Origin: Jackrogersella multiformis | Taxonomy: Eukaryota > Ascomycota > Sordariomycetes > Xylariales > Hypoxylaceae | Length of the DNA stretch: 64,000 nt | Direction of reading: 5' to 3' | Assembly (NCBI GenBank): GCA_902806575.1 | Contig: CADCXD010000018.1 | Span: forward strand, 372,001 to 436,000 | Shown here: in pieces, positions 1-12,386 of the stretch | Position numbering within the stretch: position 1 is the stretch's first letter | Layout of the letters: each line of letters begins with the position of its first letter | Made by a program: the position numbers and the translations under genes | The notes under the pieces: generated by a model | The model's input: only the letters and a program-made list of their open reading frames with translations | The model's database searches: none | What the model was told of the DNA's origin: nothing

Positions 1-1021
1 GATTCAATGAATTGAATTGTTTGATTTGATCTTTTACGTACCGTACCTACCTACCATCGATTAGGCAAGTACCTGATTAACTTAACTAGATCTAGCACAA
101 ATAAATCATCTTGCCTTATAGGTATTCATAACTTCTTCTTAACACAACAAAAATAGAAGAAGGAAAATCTCCCCCAAACCAACCATATACACTACACACC
201 CTGACACCCCTAACACCCTGACACCACACATACATAATAGTACACTACTATTACCTACACACCGTTCCTGAATACCGAGATGCCTATCTAGCCAGGTAGG
301 TAGGTATCTTGATCAGCATAAGGCCCGTGTGTGGCATCATAAGTGGCATCTTAAGTGGGCAGTAGTTTCACCCGTTGTGCTCCTGTGTCTCGCCTTGTGG
401 CTCACCATCTATTGTTCAACGCCTCCAAGGCTCTAACTTCCTTTACCCGTCTCGTCTCGCAAACCGCAAACCGCATACCACATAGGTATCACATACCACA
501 TACCACATACCTTCCAGATCATTACTCGCAGTACACAGTAGCGCCTTACGAGGCGTTGTTACCTACCCTTCGGGTCCGCTCTTTTCTTCCCCTTCTACTC
601 AATTCTCTGTCATCATCTGTGGCCCATAGCTAGCCAGTCCCTCTCGATTTCGTCAGACAGCCTCGACCGCCGATTACCTACCTCTACCTACCTAGGTACT
701 CAAGAACTCAAGAACTCGAGAAGCTACTTGGTCATCAAAGTCGACGACTATATCACGACTATACCCACCCTCCTTTTCCTCTCTAACCAGCCGAATCGAG
801 TACTATTCCGAATCGTAGCCGAGTTTTCACTGTATAGCAAGTGACAGCTTCGATGTTGCGATAGTCCTACCTCGATCGCCTTTCATGACGCGCCGAACCT
901 AAGTCTCCTATACTCCCTCATCAACAGTCGAGAAGGACTGTAAGATCACCAATAGGTTTGGTTTAGTCATCTTGCCTAGTAAACACTTTCGATTTGGTCA
1001 CTTGCATCACCGACAGACATC
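1..1021. other. Intergenic / promoter and 5' UTR of the LIM-RhoGAP gene
   Basis: No supported gene. The stretch is AT-rich at first, then pyrimidine-rich, with several TACCTACC/TAGGTAGG motif copies (around 50-56, 296-306 and 673-695). The short open frame at 355-633 starts with GTG and has no recognisable content. The end of the region, with CT-rich sequence leading to the ATG at 1022, is the likely promoter and leader of the downstream gene. Confidence 0.6.
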
Positions 1022-4000
1022 ATGGACGAATACACGGAGACTCCTCTAGACAGTGACGATGTCTTCCCTTGCAAAGGATGTGGAGAGGTAAGATGAAGAG
1101 CATATTTATATTGAAAGAAGGAATTGCTAAACTATACTTATAATATAGATACTGGAAGAGGGCAAGGCATTTGAGTTAGGTAAGTTCGATATTGATTCCA
1201 AAGATCGCCTCAGTTTCAATTTTGGGTGCGAATATTTGCGTAATAATATGTTCAATTGGAGCACGGCGTTTCTAACTTTTATGCAGCTGGAAACCGGTGG
1301 CATCTTAATTGCTTCCGGTGCAATACCTGCGGTACCCTCCTCGACTCCGACGCGAACCTTCTGTTGCTAGGCGACGGTTCACTTATATGTAACAATTGCA
1401 CGTACAGCTGCAGCGCTTGCGGCGACAAAATTGAGGACCTTGCGATTCTTACCGGTGATCAAGCCTTTTGCGCTGCCTGCTTCCGATGTAGAAATTGCAA
1501 AAGAAAGATCGAGAACTTGCGATACGCCAGAACTTCGCAAGGAATATTTTGCATGAACTGCCACGAATCTCTAATGGCGAGACGTAGGAAGAAATCGAAA
1601 GCTGCCGCCCAGGCAAAGGCACGCGAGAAAGATGCCTCGCCCATGATCCACGAGAAGTCCCTTCCGGCACTTCCTCCTAATGCAGTACCTCTCAATGCAT
1701 TTTCGAACGACCGAGTCGATCCCGAGTCTGACACCCCTACCGAACTTTCTCCACGACCGCGACCTGCCTACCCTCGTAACGACTCGTCAAGGAGCAGTTC
1801 GCGACCGGCTCGGTCGCCAGAACGGTCCTCTGACCATGCCGGAAGAGAGGGCAACCTACTACCCTCGCAGACTTATCGCAACAACCGAAACTCGTCCATC
1901 TTCTCAGGTAGCGACCTCACCGGCCTAAACGCTTCCGACGACCAAAGCTTCTTCATTCCGGTCGCTCTAGACCCGAGCCCGGTGCCATCCGCAACGCCGA
2001 GATCGACATCGGAAGCTCTCATCGAGGCCACCAAGAAGTCGAAAGAAAAGGATTACTTTAATCTTTCCAAGTCGGCCTCTGGATCGGAACGCAGGGAAAC
2101 CTCGCAGTCGTCCACACCGCATATTGCGTTCCAGGAGAAGGGAAGAGAATCATCATTCGAGCACGAAATCCCACCTCCTAGAGACCTAAGTAGGAAGCTT
2201 TCCAAGTCTAGCAGGGCTGATAAGAACGCGCCCTCGAAGCCGTCGTCTGCTCCCACGGACGACCGATCTCAAAAGATGGAAAACGGGAGATCCCACCCCG
2301 CGGACGGGTTTAAGTTGCAGGAAGCTCCTAGGAGTAAGAGGACAAATTCCCAGCCGACTACAGTTCAGGATGCCGTTGGTTCTAGGGGAAGTGGCAGCTC
2401 CGGCCGAAGAGACAAGGAGGGATTTCCCAATCTATCTCTGTCGGAATCGCCCCTACTTTTACAGGCGGCCGACAAGACAGACACTCCACGAAGCTCACAA
2501 GAATCTCGCCTTAAAGACGGCGAAGAAGTGCGGTCCAATGATTCTTTAACCACATCGGCTAGTAACAACGCGAAGCCCATCACTAGAAAGGAACTTCCAC
2601 CTACGGCTACTAGAAATGGTGAGTACATAGGCGAAACATAATATTATTTCATGAACTAACCGCCCTTGTTTAGTGAACGGTACAGCATCTCGGCCCGCCG
2701 CGACCGAACAAAAAGCTGCTGACCCATACATGACTCCAAGAGCACCGCCCGCTCCACCCGTGTCGAGTACGGGCCACGAGTCGGCCAACCCAACAGGTGA
2801 GCCCAAGGTATCGCCTAAATTACCCAGGTGGAGTGCAGGTGGTGACTTCAGTATGGATGAAGACATGGCTCGCATCCTAGGGACGGACGAGGGTTCATCT
2901 TCCATCCTTCGTCGGGTGTCGAACGCGGTGCGCCACGGGCGAACGAACAGCACCGAATCGAGCAACAATTACCCTCGCGTAGGTCATACGCGAAGCGCCA
3001 GCGAAACGACTCGGACTACCACGTCGCCTCGTTGGCCGAAGACCCCGATCGCAGAAGACGCGGTGAACGGAAATGCTCACGATATCACCAGCCCTCTGTC
3101 GATTATTTCGCAGGACGACCCGGTATTGTTGAAACGACGTCTCCGAAATTCCGAGCAGAGGGTCGCCGAATTAGAGCGTCAATTCAACAACGAGAAAGAT
3201 CTGAAGAACCTTAACCAGAAGCTGGAAGAGAAGCGCAAGACCGTGTCGGTGCTAGATACCCAAACTGAGATTATGATCCGTCAATTGGAGGTGCTAGCTG
3301 GATACGTAGAAAGAGCCAAGGAAACGAAGAGACCCATCGACCCTCGCGAACTAGAGGAATCCGCGCTGAAGGACTTCGTACAGAAGCTCGAGAAGCTCAA
3401 GCAATCCATGGCAGCCAGCCTGGAGCAGCTACACACTGAACGAGACGAACTTGTCGAGGAGAAGAACAAGGCAATGACAGAGAGGGATCGTGCTCGAGTC
3501 GAGTTTGAACAACTGGTTTCTAAGAACGCACAGTTGGCCGACTTGAACAACGACCTTACGAACCAGATACAGGAACGATTTAAGAGCCACTCGGATCCGA
3601 AGTCACCACCTAACGGGCTTGGTATCTACAGCCAGCACAAGGGCACATCCAACAACTCAGTGAGCTTGGATAGTTCTAGCATCCAGACTGGTGGGTCGCT
3701 TCTTGCCGTAGACCCGGATGAGCCAATCCTCGAATCCGGTCCGACTGTGGTCAAGATAGGAAAGGGTCAGGTGAAGAAGTTCAACTGGAAGAAGGGGTCG
3801 AAAGCCGTGGCCCAGAATATCGCCAAGGGCGTCAACCGCACAGTCGTCGCCTTCCAGCAGCCGGAGCGCGAGCAGCGTCACCTTGGTATGGCCGGCGAGA
3901 GCATCGGCCTTCCCTACAACATGACTGTTACGCAGATCGAGTCGCCAGTTGCCTTTGTCCCTGTCAACGGCGGCCAGCACGGCCAGCACAGCCAGCACCC

Positions 4001-4816
4001 GCAGAATCGCCAGCAACTTGGTGCAGACGGTGGTCGTCAAGGTTTCTTCGGGTTCAAGAAAACGACCACGCTACCAAAGAGTATGACATCGGCCAGCATG
4101 CCCGCCATGCAAGTGGCCGAGGCGCCATCGGTTCTCTTTGGGTCTGATTTAGCAGAGCGAGCCGACTTTGAACGCCGTCAGATCCCCTGTGTCGTGACCC
4201 GCTGTATCGAGGAAGTCGAGCTCAGGGGTATGGATATGGAAGGTATCTACCGCAAGACTGGTGGAAACTCCCAGACCAAGGCCATCCAAGAAGGATTCGA
4301 CAAGAACGAGAACTTCGACATCTCAGACCCGGACATAGACATCACCGCCGTGACGAGTGTCCTGAAGCAGTATTTCAGGAAGCTCCCGATACCGTTGCTG
4401 ACGTTTGATGTTTATGACCGCATTCTCGAGACGAACTGTAAGTTATTGGCTGAACATACTTGGCGCCGGATCAAAACTAACTTAACTAGCAATTACGGGC
4501 GATGCGGATAAGTGCTCACACTTGCAGAATGTATTCCAGTCACTGCCGCAGCAGCATAGAGACTGTCTCGAGTTCTTGATGTTCCATCTTCATCGCGTTG
4601 CCTCTCGAGAACGCGAGAACCTTGTGAGTAATTACGCCCCTCTACACCGAGGTCGGTTAGCTAATAGTCGAGTAGATGACCCCCAAGAACCTCGCCGTGG
4701 TCTTTGCGCCGACCATCATGAGAGATCACACTATCGAGCGAGAAATGTCGGACATGCACGCCAAGAATACTGCCGTGCAGTTCATTATCGAGAACACGCA
4801 TAACATTTTCACCTAG
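1022..4816 (+). CDS. RGA1: LIM-domain RhoGAP (Rga1-type Rho/Cdc42 GTPase-activating protein)
   Basis: GTPase-activating protein expected to switch off a Rho-family GTPase (Cdc42 or Rho) at the cell cortex during polarised growth. Exons: 1022-1087, 1149-1179, 1287-2618, 2674-4437, 4490-4623, 4676-4816; all have GT-AG junctions and phases close, giving 1155 aa. Two LIM domains fill about residues 17-135: the first cysteine pair CKGCGE is in exon 1, WHLNCFRC follows in exon 3, then CSACGDKIED and CRNCKRKI. A long serine-rich linker follows, then a coiled coil at about 628-780, then the RhoGAP domain at about 965-1155. The motif MEGIYRKTGG carries the arginine finger (about R1003), and PKNLAVVFAP is near the end. 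The start was chosen because exon 1 supplies the first zinc ligands. Two LIMs plus coiled coil plus C-terminal RhoGAP fits Rga1 better than Lrg1; the exact GTPase is not readable from sequence. Confidence 0.93.
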
Positions 4817-7800
4817 TACGTACCGATTTGCCGACTACTGGACCTGTCGACCTTACGATCCGGTCCTTGTACATATTACATCAAAAGAGAGAAGTGCTGT
4901 TGGCCAGTCACCCGAAGTGGCAGAAGTCAACAGCATCCGAGTTTTCCCCCGCAAATATCACGACCACACGATCGGTTGAGAAGTGTCGCCCTGTGGCAAT
5001 GTTCACGGACGCGACTCCTTTGGACCAGACGTTGGATTTCATTCGGCTTTTTCTATTCGTGGTGGTGTCCCGGCGGGATTTTCTGTCTTTACGGTAGGAA
5101 ATTTAATGATATCCTTCAGAGCATTGCGAATTTTTCATTTCCAAAGAGACGGGGAGTGATTTCATGCACCTTTTCTTTTTCTTTTCTTTTTTTCCTACGG
5201 CCGTGGTCCCTGAATCATTCGAATGGTAGTCATGGCTATTCTTTACGACGGAAGTTTGGAGAGGAGGAGCTGGAGAAGAGAAGAGAAGCAGGAGAAGAAG
5301 AAGATGATGACGAAGAAGAAGTGAAAGTCCGATAGTTTATGGCTGTGCCTAGGTCAACATGCAGTTACCTGGAGCACGCTGGGAGAAGAGAGGGCGAGAC
5401 CATACAGACCGGGGAATGGCCACAGTCCCCGATGACATCCCGCTGACTGGACAGCGGTGTGGCTTGTAGCTTATCGACGACGTTAGGCTAGCTAGCTACC
5501 TAGGCAGACAGACGAGATGAACAGAAATGCAAAGTGCTGGTATTCCAGATCAATCGGTGCTGTTTGCCGCGTGATATGACTGACTATGATTTGTTTTGTG
5601 GTTGTGTAGGGGGTTCTACTCGACGTGTGGTCGAAGGTCGGTTCTATCTATCATGGTACTCCGATATAGGTGTTGGCGGTGGCGTATATGGAGAATATCC
5701 AATGTTTTCCTACGTGAAATCTATGGAGAGTTGGACTTGCTAAGACTTGATTTGATGGTTCTATAACAGAATAGACTCGTTAGAAGAGTTGTCCTTTGCC
5801 AGCTAGATTCACCTGCTATCCTAGTCGGGATGGATGACATAAATACAATTTAATACAGCACAGCACAGCACAGCACAGCACAGCACAATGCATATAGGCA
5901 AGGTATCCAAGGCAAAAGCCGTCGGGTCTTCCTAGGCACAGTCCGTCTAACCAGGGAGCCAGCAAATGGGGTAAACCTCAAACCACTTACTTACTACATA
6001 AGATATATTCGATCCCAGTTAGCTATTTACATCGGCCTCTTTCACTAGACTCTGACGGTTAATAAGGAGCGTCGAATTGCACGGGGGCAATCGTTCTTAT
6101 GTCTACAACTATAGGATGGCCGAGGACGAGGACTCGTGAGATAGGTGCTTGGTGGCTAACAGGTATTTACGAACCTACCTAAGTAGGTAGCTAGTAAGGA
6201 GGTAGGTAGATGGCATAAATAGGTCGGTAGGTATGTAGGTAGGCTAAATCACTTACACCCACACTCTCCCTTTATACATCGTACACCATACATCATACAC
6301 CGCACGCCATACGCCATAACCAACGACCAGCATCAGAGGCGTCCGCGTGGCTGCATACTAGAAAGCAGGAAGAGAAGAAGAAAGAAAGAAAACGTGGAAA
6401 GGCTGTAGCTAACCTACCTACCTACCTACCTACCTAGCTAAAGCAATAAGCAGGCCCCCGTCTGACATGCATACACGCGACCCCTTCCGCGTACCTACCT
6501 ACCTGAGAGGTATCTAAGTAATTGTTACCAGGCAACTCACCCCGAAACGGCGCGGTCTAGAGTCTAGACGGGCAGCTCTGATGACATGGAGCTGGTTTTC
6601 GCCTTCCTGTTCCTTGGTTCACCAATCTTACCTTGCCTTGCTTGCTTGCCTGCTTACCTTACCTTACCGTACCGTTTGGGATAGGTACCTAGGTAAGCAG
6701 GTAAGAGGTAGGTATGTATGTATTGGTCGGAGGGCATAAGACCATAAGACATACGGATAGGTATTGTCTCTTTTATTCCTACGGATGTTAGCTATAAAGC
6801 ATCTACCTACCTACCTACCTAGTCCAGGTGGCTTTAATATGCTGACGCAGTTAATTATTCGGCGGCCCTAGTGTGTATAGCACGTACAAACCTACTTACC
6901 AGCTTACTTACCTAGGTACTTACTTACTTGCATAGTAGTACTGCAGATACCTGGCATATAGGTGGAAGCAACTCCACGCGGACATGACAGGACAGGGCAT
7001 GGCAGGGCTGCTGACGGACGCACAATCACTGCATGCGCCCAGATCAGGGCGTTTGTAGGCTTGCTTACCCCTGGGGCTAGGAGGTAGGCTGGCAGGTAGG
7101 TAATCATCAATTCAGCGCCATCGATATACCCGTCAGCACTAAATACTACATAACGGATGGGCTAAATTACCTGTGTATCTGGGCGGGCAGGTAGGTGTTG
7201 TTATATTTAGCAAGAGCGTAGTCGTTCTCGTCTGATAAGTTATGTTATATTATATTATGCGCTATGTGTGATGTATGATGTGTTATGTATTATACGTCCA
7301 AGCGAGCAATCGTGTCTCTCGTCATATCTCTCTTTCTACAATAAGCTGTTGGTTCTTCTACTGCTACCTGATACTCGAAGCACGGGATGGCTTAACGCAC
7401 GAGACAAACATCTAGCCACCGCGTTGGTAGCATCGACATGCAAGCGGGTCAGTGACGAGTCTCGCATAGGTAATTACAGCAGCATCCCTGGAGGCAATCC
7501 TTCTCTCGATCGATCCCGAGCCGAAAGGATGCAAATTGGCAGAGCTGCAGCCAGTCCGGATGCAGCTTAGGTGGTGGTGGTGGTACATACAGGTATGCCA
7601 GCCAGCCTGCCTGCGCGAAATCTCAACCCAACGGCCTTCCTTCTGGGCCCGGCTGATTACATGCATACCGAGACATGAGCGCAAAGCTGCATGCATATGT
7701 CCGAGCTGGCCGGGTAGGTACCTAGATAGAGCTGGGCGAACCGCGGGGGTCGATACGATTGCAGAGCTGAAAGGTTATGTCTCTCAGGTCTCGGTATTCG

Positions 7801-8340
7801 TCTGAAGTTCGAACAGTGCCGCAGCCGTGCTGTTGGCATCGGAGAGCTCGCAAGTTTTCGCTCGTGGTGTCGTTAATGCTGGCCTCTGATTGGCGCGTTG
7901 ATATAGGAATCGAGATGCGCTCCTACAGTACCGGATTTGAATTGCCAAGGTTCATGATCCCGAACCGGATCCCCTGTTCCACTGCGTCGTCGCCGTGCCG
8001 TCGTCGCGCAGCTCATCTTTAGTTTATAAATCGCTGGTCACTCCCTTGGGGTTTGGGAACCATTTCTCGCCCTCGAAATGCTGTCGTAGGTAGCAGTCAA
8101 GCAGTTTACGTGCGTTGTAGAAGTTTAATCGATCGGTAAGTCGGCCAATTCGGGGCGTGTGATTGACTACGAGACATACAGATGAACTGCCCGGACTGTG
8201 GTCTGCCATGAAGTATTGCTACTACGAAGGAATCCTGCAGCTGCTGTCGCTTCCTTCGAGACCCCGGATTACTATATTCTCGCGTGGCGCCCCTCATAAT
8301 GTTTAATCTTTCCTCCTGAAATGTCCAACCCGTCCCGATA
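4817..8340. other. Long intergenic region, repeat-motif rich
   Basis: About 3.5 kb without a supported gene. The first few hundred bases are the 3' UTR of the RhoGAP gene; a purine-rich GAAGAAGAAG tract lies near 5280-5325. The rest is dense in TACCTACC/TAGGTAGG copies (for example 6176-6242, 6411-6437, 6801-6821). Open frames here are short, lack recognisable content and overlap each other. A TATA-like TTTATAAATC near 8024-8033 may belong to the promoter of the gene at 8341. Confidence 0.55.
5855..5887 (+). repeat. Pentanucleotide microsatellite (ACAGC)n
   Basis: About six and a half uninterrupted ACAGC units in intergenic DNA. A simple sequence repeat with no coding context. Confidence 0.9.
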
Positions 8341-10308
8341 ATGGGCTCGTGTGCGCCTTTTATACTGCTACTAGCGGTATTGGCATGTCTGGGGAGAAGC
8401 AGTTTGGCAAAAGGATATGGCCTCACCAGACGCGGCGTCGACATTCCCGGTCCCGATAATTTCATCCGGCATAGATATCCTACAGGTTGGTCCAAGCTGC
8501 AATGCCTTGGGCGAATGAGTCTCGTCTAACTTCCAAGTATAGCTGTGGCGTTTGGCGATCACCTCTACATAGACGGCGGCGAATTGTCCCAGCAGATCAA
8601 CGGGACTGGGACGAATAGCACTCCATCGGATCAAATTTTCTCTTCATACGCCGGTAAGTCAATTTGCATTCGGAGCACATAAATCCTTTTTGTTAATGAA
8701 CAAACAGTGAGCTCGACGCTTTCCTTTAACCTGAACGAATCATGGACGAACGAAACAGTTGTATTTCGATCGATTCCCAAAGCGGCACCGCTCCTCAGCC
8801 AACAAATCTACTGGTTTGATCCTTCTAATGGTGCTGGCGCTCTCTATGCTTGGGGCGGGATGGCAATGGGGTCCGAAGCGCCGCCGGCGAATGAGCAATG
8901 GCTGTTTAACGCCGACGGCACCGGGGGCGGAACGTGGTCACAAGTTCCGCAGGGAGATTTCCGCGATTTCTCAAAACTGTCACAGCCAGTTGGAGCGGCC
9001 TTCACGCAGGCCGCGCACGTGGGTTATGCACTTGGTGGTCAGGCCACTTCGAGGACCGACAGCTCGATCCAGAAGGATGACCCAGGATACGCTTTGCCAG
9101 GTATCGTATCGTACAATTTTGAGACTGGACAATGGACCAATAGTTCCACCATCTCTAAATATGGAGGATACGGCACAAATCTGAACGGCCGTGCTGAATC
9201 CATACCTTTCGGGCCCAACGGATTACTGCTCTTTTTTAGTGGTGCTGAAACGCCTGTCGACGTGACAAATAGTAGTTTCGTACAGGTTACTTGGAATATA
9301 GTCACACTGCATGATCCGGTAACAGGGGAGTGGTATACACAACCGACGAGTGGAGCGCGGCCGCCAACGATTGAACGAGCATGCAGTGTTGGGGTTCAGG
9401 GACCTAATAACACATATGAGATGTATGTTTGTCCTTCATGATCTGCCGAACTAGTTGGAAAACGAGAAGCGAGCCGATATTAACAGATCGAGTCTAGATT
9501 CATATATGGCGGCACGTCGGACCAAACAGAGGGCACATCTTCTGATGTGCATGTATTGTCGCTCCCTGGATTCGTCTTCTTTGATGCACATTCCCCCGGC
9601 ACGCCCCGCGCGGACCATGCCTGCGCAGTAGTTGGTAGGGGCAAAAGGCAAATGCTCAGTTACGGAGGCGTCGATGGTGGGCCTGATCTTCGTAATCCCA
9701 CGACGACGTCCGATCCGTGGAAGCAGGGACTTGGTATTTATGATATGAGCGAGATGAACTGGGCGGATTCGTACGATCCAAATGCGACAGATTATGAGAC
9801 CCCGGCTGCCGTGTCGGATTGGTATGCTCGAGGAGGCATGAATACGGTGGACTGGCGTAGTAGTGAGCTGAAAGGACTGTTCGTCAATGGTAGCTCGACT
9901 ACATACGGAGCGGCTGGGAATTCCTCTTCCACAGATGATTCGGCGGAGGGTTCTCATCTTCGAAGGACTAGCATTATTGTTGGCTGCGCTATTGGAGGAG
10001 CAGCGCTGTTCACAATCACCAGCGCCCTCATATTCTTAGTGGTACGATGGCGCCGCCGCCGTCACCGAAGCACGACAGCCGATACTTTAAACGAGTACAG
10101 GCCGGAACCTTGGCCGAAAGATTCGCCCAGATTGAGATCAACTACACCCGGGACGATGATATCAGCACCAACACCTGTTGATCCAATAGAAATAAGTGGC
10201 ACGGCGAGGGAAGAACTGCCCGCTGAGGAGGTGGAATGGACATATGAACTTCCTGTTCCTACACCACGGCTGAGACCTGAACTTCCAGATCGAAAATATT
10301 CAACTTAA
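8341..10308 (+). CDS. Secreted/membrane Kelch-like beta-propeller protein with C-terminal transmembrane anchor
   Basis: Exons: 8341-8485, 8543-8653, 8708-9422, 9498-10308; phases close, giving 593 aa. The N-terminus MGSCAPFILLLAVLACLG is a clear signal peptide. The ectodomain carries Kelch-like blades with double-glycine strands: YIDGGELSQQ, YAWGGMAMG, GYALGGQAT, FIYGGTSDQ and LSYGGVDGG, about residues 55-400, and several N-glycosylation sequons. One membrane helix (IIVGCAIGGAALFTITSALI, about 482-506) is followed by RWRRRRHR and a proline-rich cytosolic tail. This layout matches fungal cell-surface Kelch/galactose-oxidase-like propeller proteins of unknown substrate; there is no sign of copper-radical oxidase residues, so I do not assign enzyme activity. 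The first intron donor is GTTGGT, weaker than consensus. The gene converges on the FYV7 gene. Confidence 0.85.
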
Positions 10309-10748
10309 TGTAATTGTAAATTGTGTTTTATAATGGGAATTATGCCTTGTTATTGTCAGTCCAGAAAGCTGACAAGTAGTACTGTAAGAAACAAGGCCTA
10401 CCGAAACATCTCAGGGCTGTGGTCTCAAGTTCATCTTTCGTCTTGGTATCCCAATTTGGCCAGACATTCTCATTTAGCTTTTCCCGCATCAAGCTGCCGC
10501 TCCTCTCCTAGTTGTTTCTAGTAGCGGCAGAGCTGGAACAAACAGCTAGTAGTACTCGTCTTAAAAGGTATTTTGTGTTGTCCTAACCCTGTTGTTCAAT
10601 GCTTAGCAAAGAGCCTGACCTCAGCTGAAATCTGGCTCAATGTTAATATCACGCCAGCTAATTTCTCAGCTCGGCCAATTGCCAATGTTATACGTGAATC
10701 ATACCCGGCCGGGCAGTCATCATCTCATTGCCGGAAATGAAGCCTTCC
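10309..10748. other. Convergent intergenic region (3' UTRs)
   Basis: 440 bp between two convergent genes. It should hold both 3' UTRs; the AATGTAATTGTAAATTGTG sequence just after the Kelch stop is a plausible polyadenylation-type AT tract. I see no gene. Confidence 0.6.
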
Positions 10749-11431
10749 TCACTTCGCGTCTCCAACCATTTTCTTGACCTTTTCGAGCAACAACCCACTC
10801 TCCCTACCCAGCCTACGTTGACCATCTCGACCAGGGGTCCGCGCCTTTGCCATGGCTTTCCTGAACCTCTCGCGCTCGGCGATTTTGCGGTTTCGCTCTT
10901 CATTTCGCCTCTCGATCTCCTGTGTGCGTGCTTCGGCCTCGGTTCTTTTGTGCTCCGCATCGGCCGAAGCTTTATCGAAGTAGCCAGGCTTGCGCGTGTT
11001 CTGCTTGCGCCGACGCGGGCGACTTTCTCTTGATGGAGGCGGCAGGGAGGGCTCTACTTCCTCCTCATCCTTGTCTAGCATCGCCTGTCTTTCAGGGTGA
11101 AGCTGAGGTGAAGGGGGCGCCTCGTCTGCATCTTCAGTAGTACCCGTAGTAGTAGTCACGGGTTCAGAAGATGATTGCTCCGCTGCCTTGATCTTCTTGT
11201 ACGCCTTCTTGACCTTTGCCTTATGGATAAGGTCCTTTTTTATCTTGTCGACTTAGGGGATAATATAGTAAGTCATTTGGTATGTCAGAAAATTTGATAG
11301 GATGCTTACTGACCTTTTCTCTTCCATGGTCCGTCTGGTAAATTCTGTGGCCCTACTCGAAAACCCTTACGAAGCTTTTTCGCTGCTGGGGTAGCTGCAC
11401 CGTCTGACTCAAGAGGCCGTTTCGGAGCCAT
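10749..11431 (-). CDS. FYV7: rRNA-processing protein Fyv7
   Basis: Small basic nucleolar factor of the Fyv7 family, which works in pre-rRNA processing and 40S ribosome biogenesis. Exons on the minus strand: 11431-11314 and 11251-10749, with one 62-nt intron (GTCAGT donor, TAAG acceptor), giving 206 aa. The N-terminus has MAPKRPLE followed by the family signature GFRVGPQNLPDGPWKRK (about residues 24-40), directly upstream of VDKIKKDLIHKAKVKKAYKK. The C-terminal half is a charged helix with ERRNEERNRKIAERERF. The intron cuts inside the signature region, and the first exon is too short to stand out as an open frame. The family identification rests on the GPxNLPDGxWKRK motif, the lysine-rich helix and the typical length. 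Confidence 0.88.
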
Positions 11432-12386
11432 GCCGAATGAACAATCTGTTGACGATTTGGTGACTTATGATGTTTCAATGGATAGTTTCATGATAGATCG
11501 GCACAATACAATGTAAAAGTTAGCGGATGAAATAAATCCATTGATGATAAGTATTACTAGATGATATCGATAAGCTCTACCTCCGTACTTTAATGGAGAA
11601 AGAGCCCTTTATGCACCCCACTAGGAGGTACACTAAATACCTAGGTACCTTAGGTAGGTACGCACATGCCACTGTATGTAGTATGTACTGGAGCCACGGT
11701 ACCTGGATGGACCTACCTAACCAAGCTCGATGATGACTAACTCTTTCCGGCTCAGCGGCTGTACAGCAAAGACCTTTCCCCCCTGTCATTGCTCCATCTT
11801 TACCGATATACCGCCCCAAACTTGGCATCCTTTTGCCCAAATAGGTGCGACAGGTGTAATAAATAGGCGCTAATTATGATGCTGTCCAGGTGGACTTACT
11901 AAAAGTTACTGTAGTGTAGTCATAAGTTTGATAGGTGAGGAAAGTCCGGATGATCAGAACAATCCTACATTAAAGTGTACCTTCCAACCTCTTACACCTC
12001 TTACACCTGTCTTAAGATAATAGGTTTCGAATCTTTCTTAGATCTTTCTTCAATCTCTCAACTTCAAACTCTCAACTTCAAATTACGTACTACCTACCTA
12101 GCTACCTGGGTACCTGGTTGCTTCATAATTAACAAACAGACGGAGCATTGTAAAATAACCAATTCAGCCTGCCGCCTTCGTCAAACAGGATAGATCCCTG
12201 CAGTTTCGTTTCAAATTACTTACCTACCTACCTACTTCTGAGTCAATGAGGCGAGCACGAGTCAGTTTATTAATACCGACCCATCTCTTCGCAGTGGACA
12301 AAAATCCTTCGAAGATGACTGAAAATGTTCGAATACTCATAATATAATCTTATTCTCGAACCATTAGACCGACAGCCGCATGTACG
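11432..12386. other. Divergent intergenic region FYV7 / Atos-like gene
   Basis: About 950 bp shared by two divergently transcribed genes, so it should contain both promoters. It carries TAGGTA motif copies (about 11639-11661, 12090-12114, 12222-12234) and no supported coding sequence. Confidence 0.6.

Noticed and set aside
355..633. 92-codon frame near the left edge
   Set aside because: Starts at GTG, contains low-complexity simple-sequence translation (HRYHIPHTTYLPDH) and lies in a likely promoter.
9451..9957. 168-codon minus-strand frame opposite the Kelch-like gene
   Set aside because: Antisense to a propeller region whose sense frame has signal peptide, blades and membrane helix in order.
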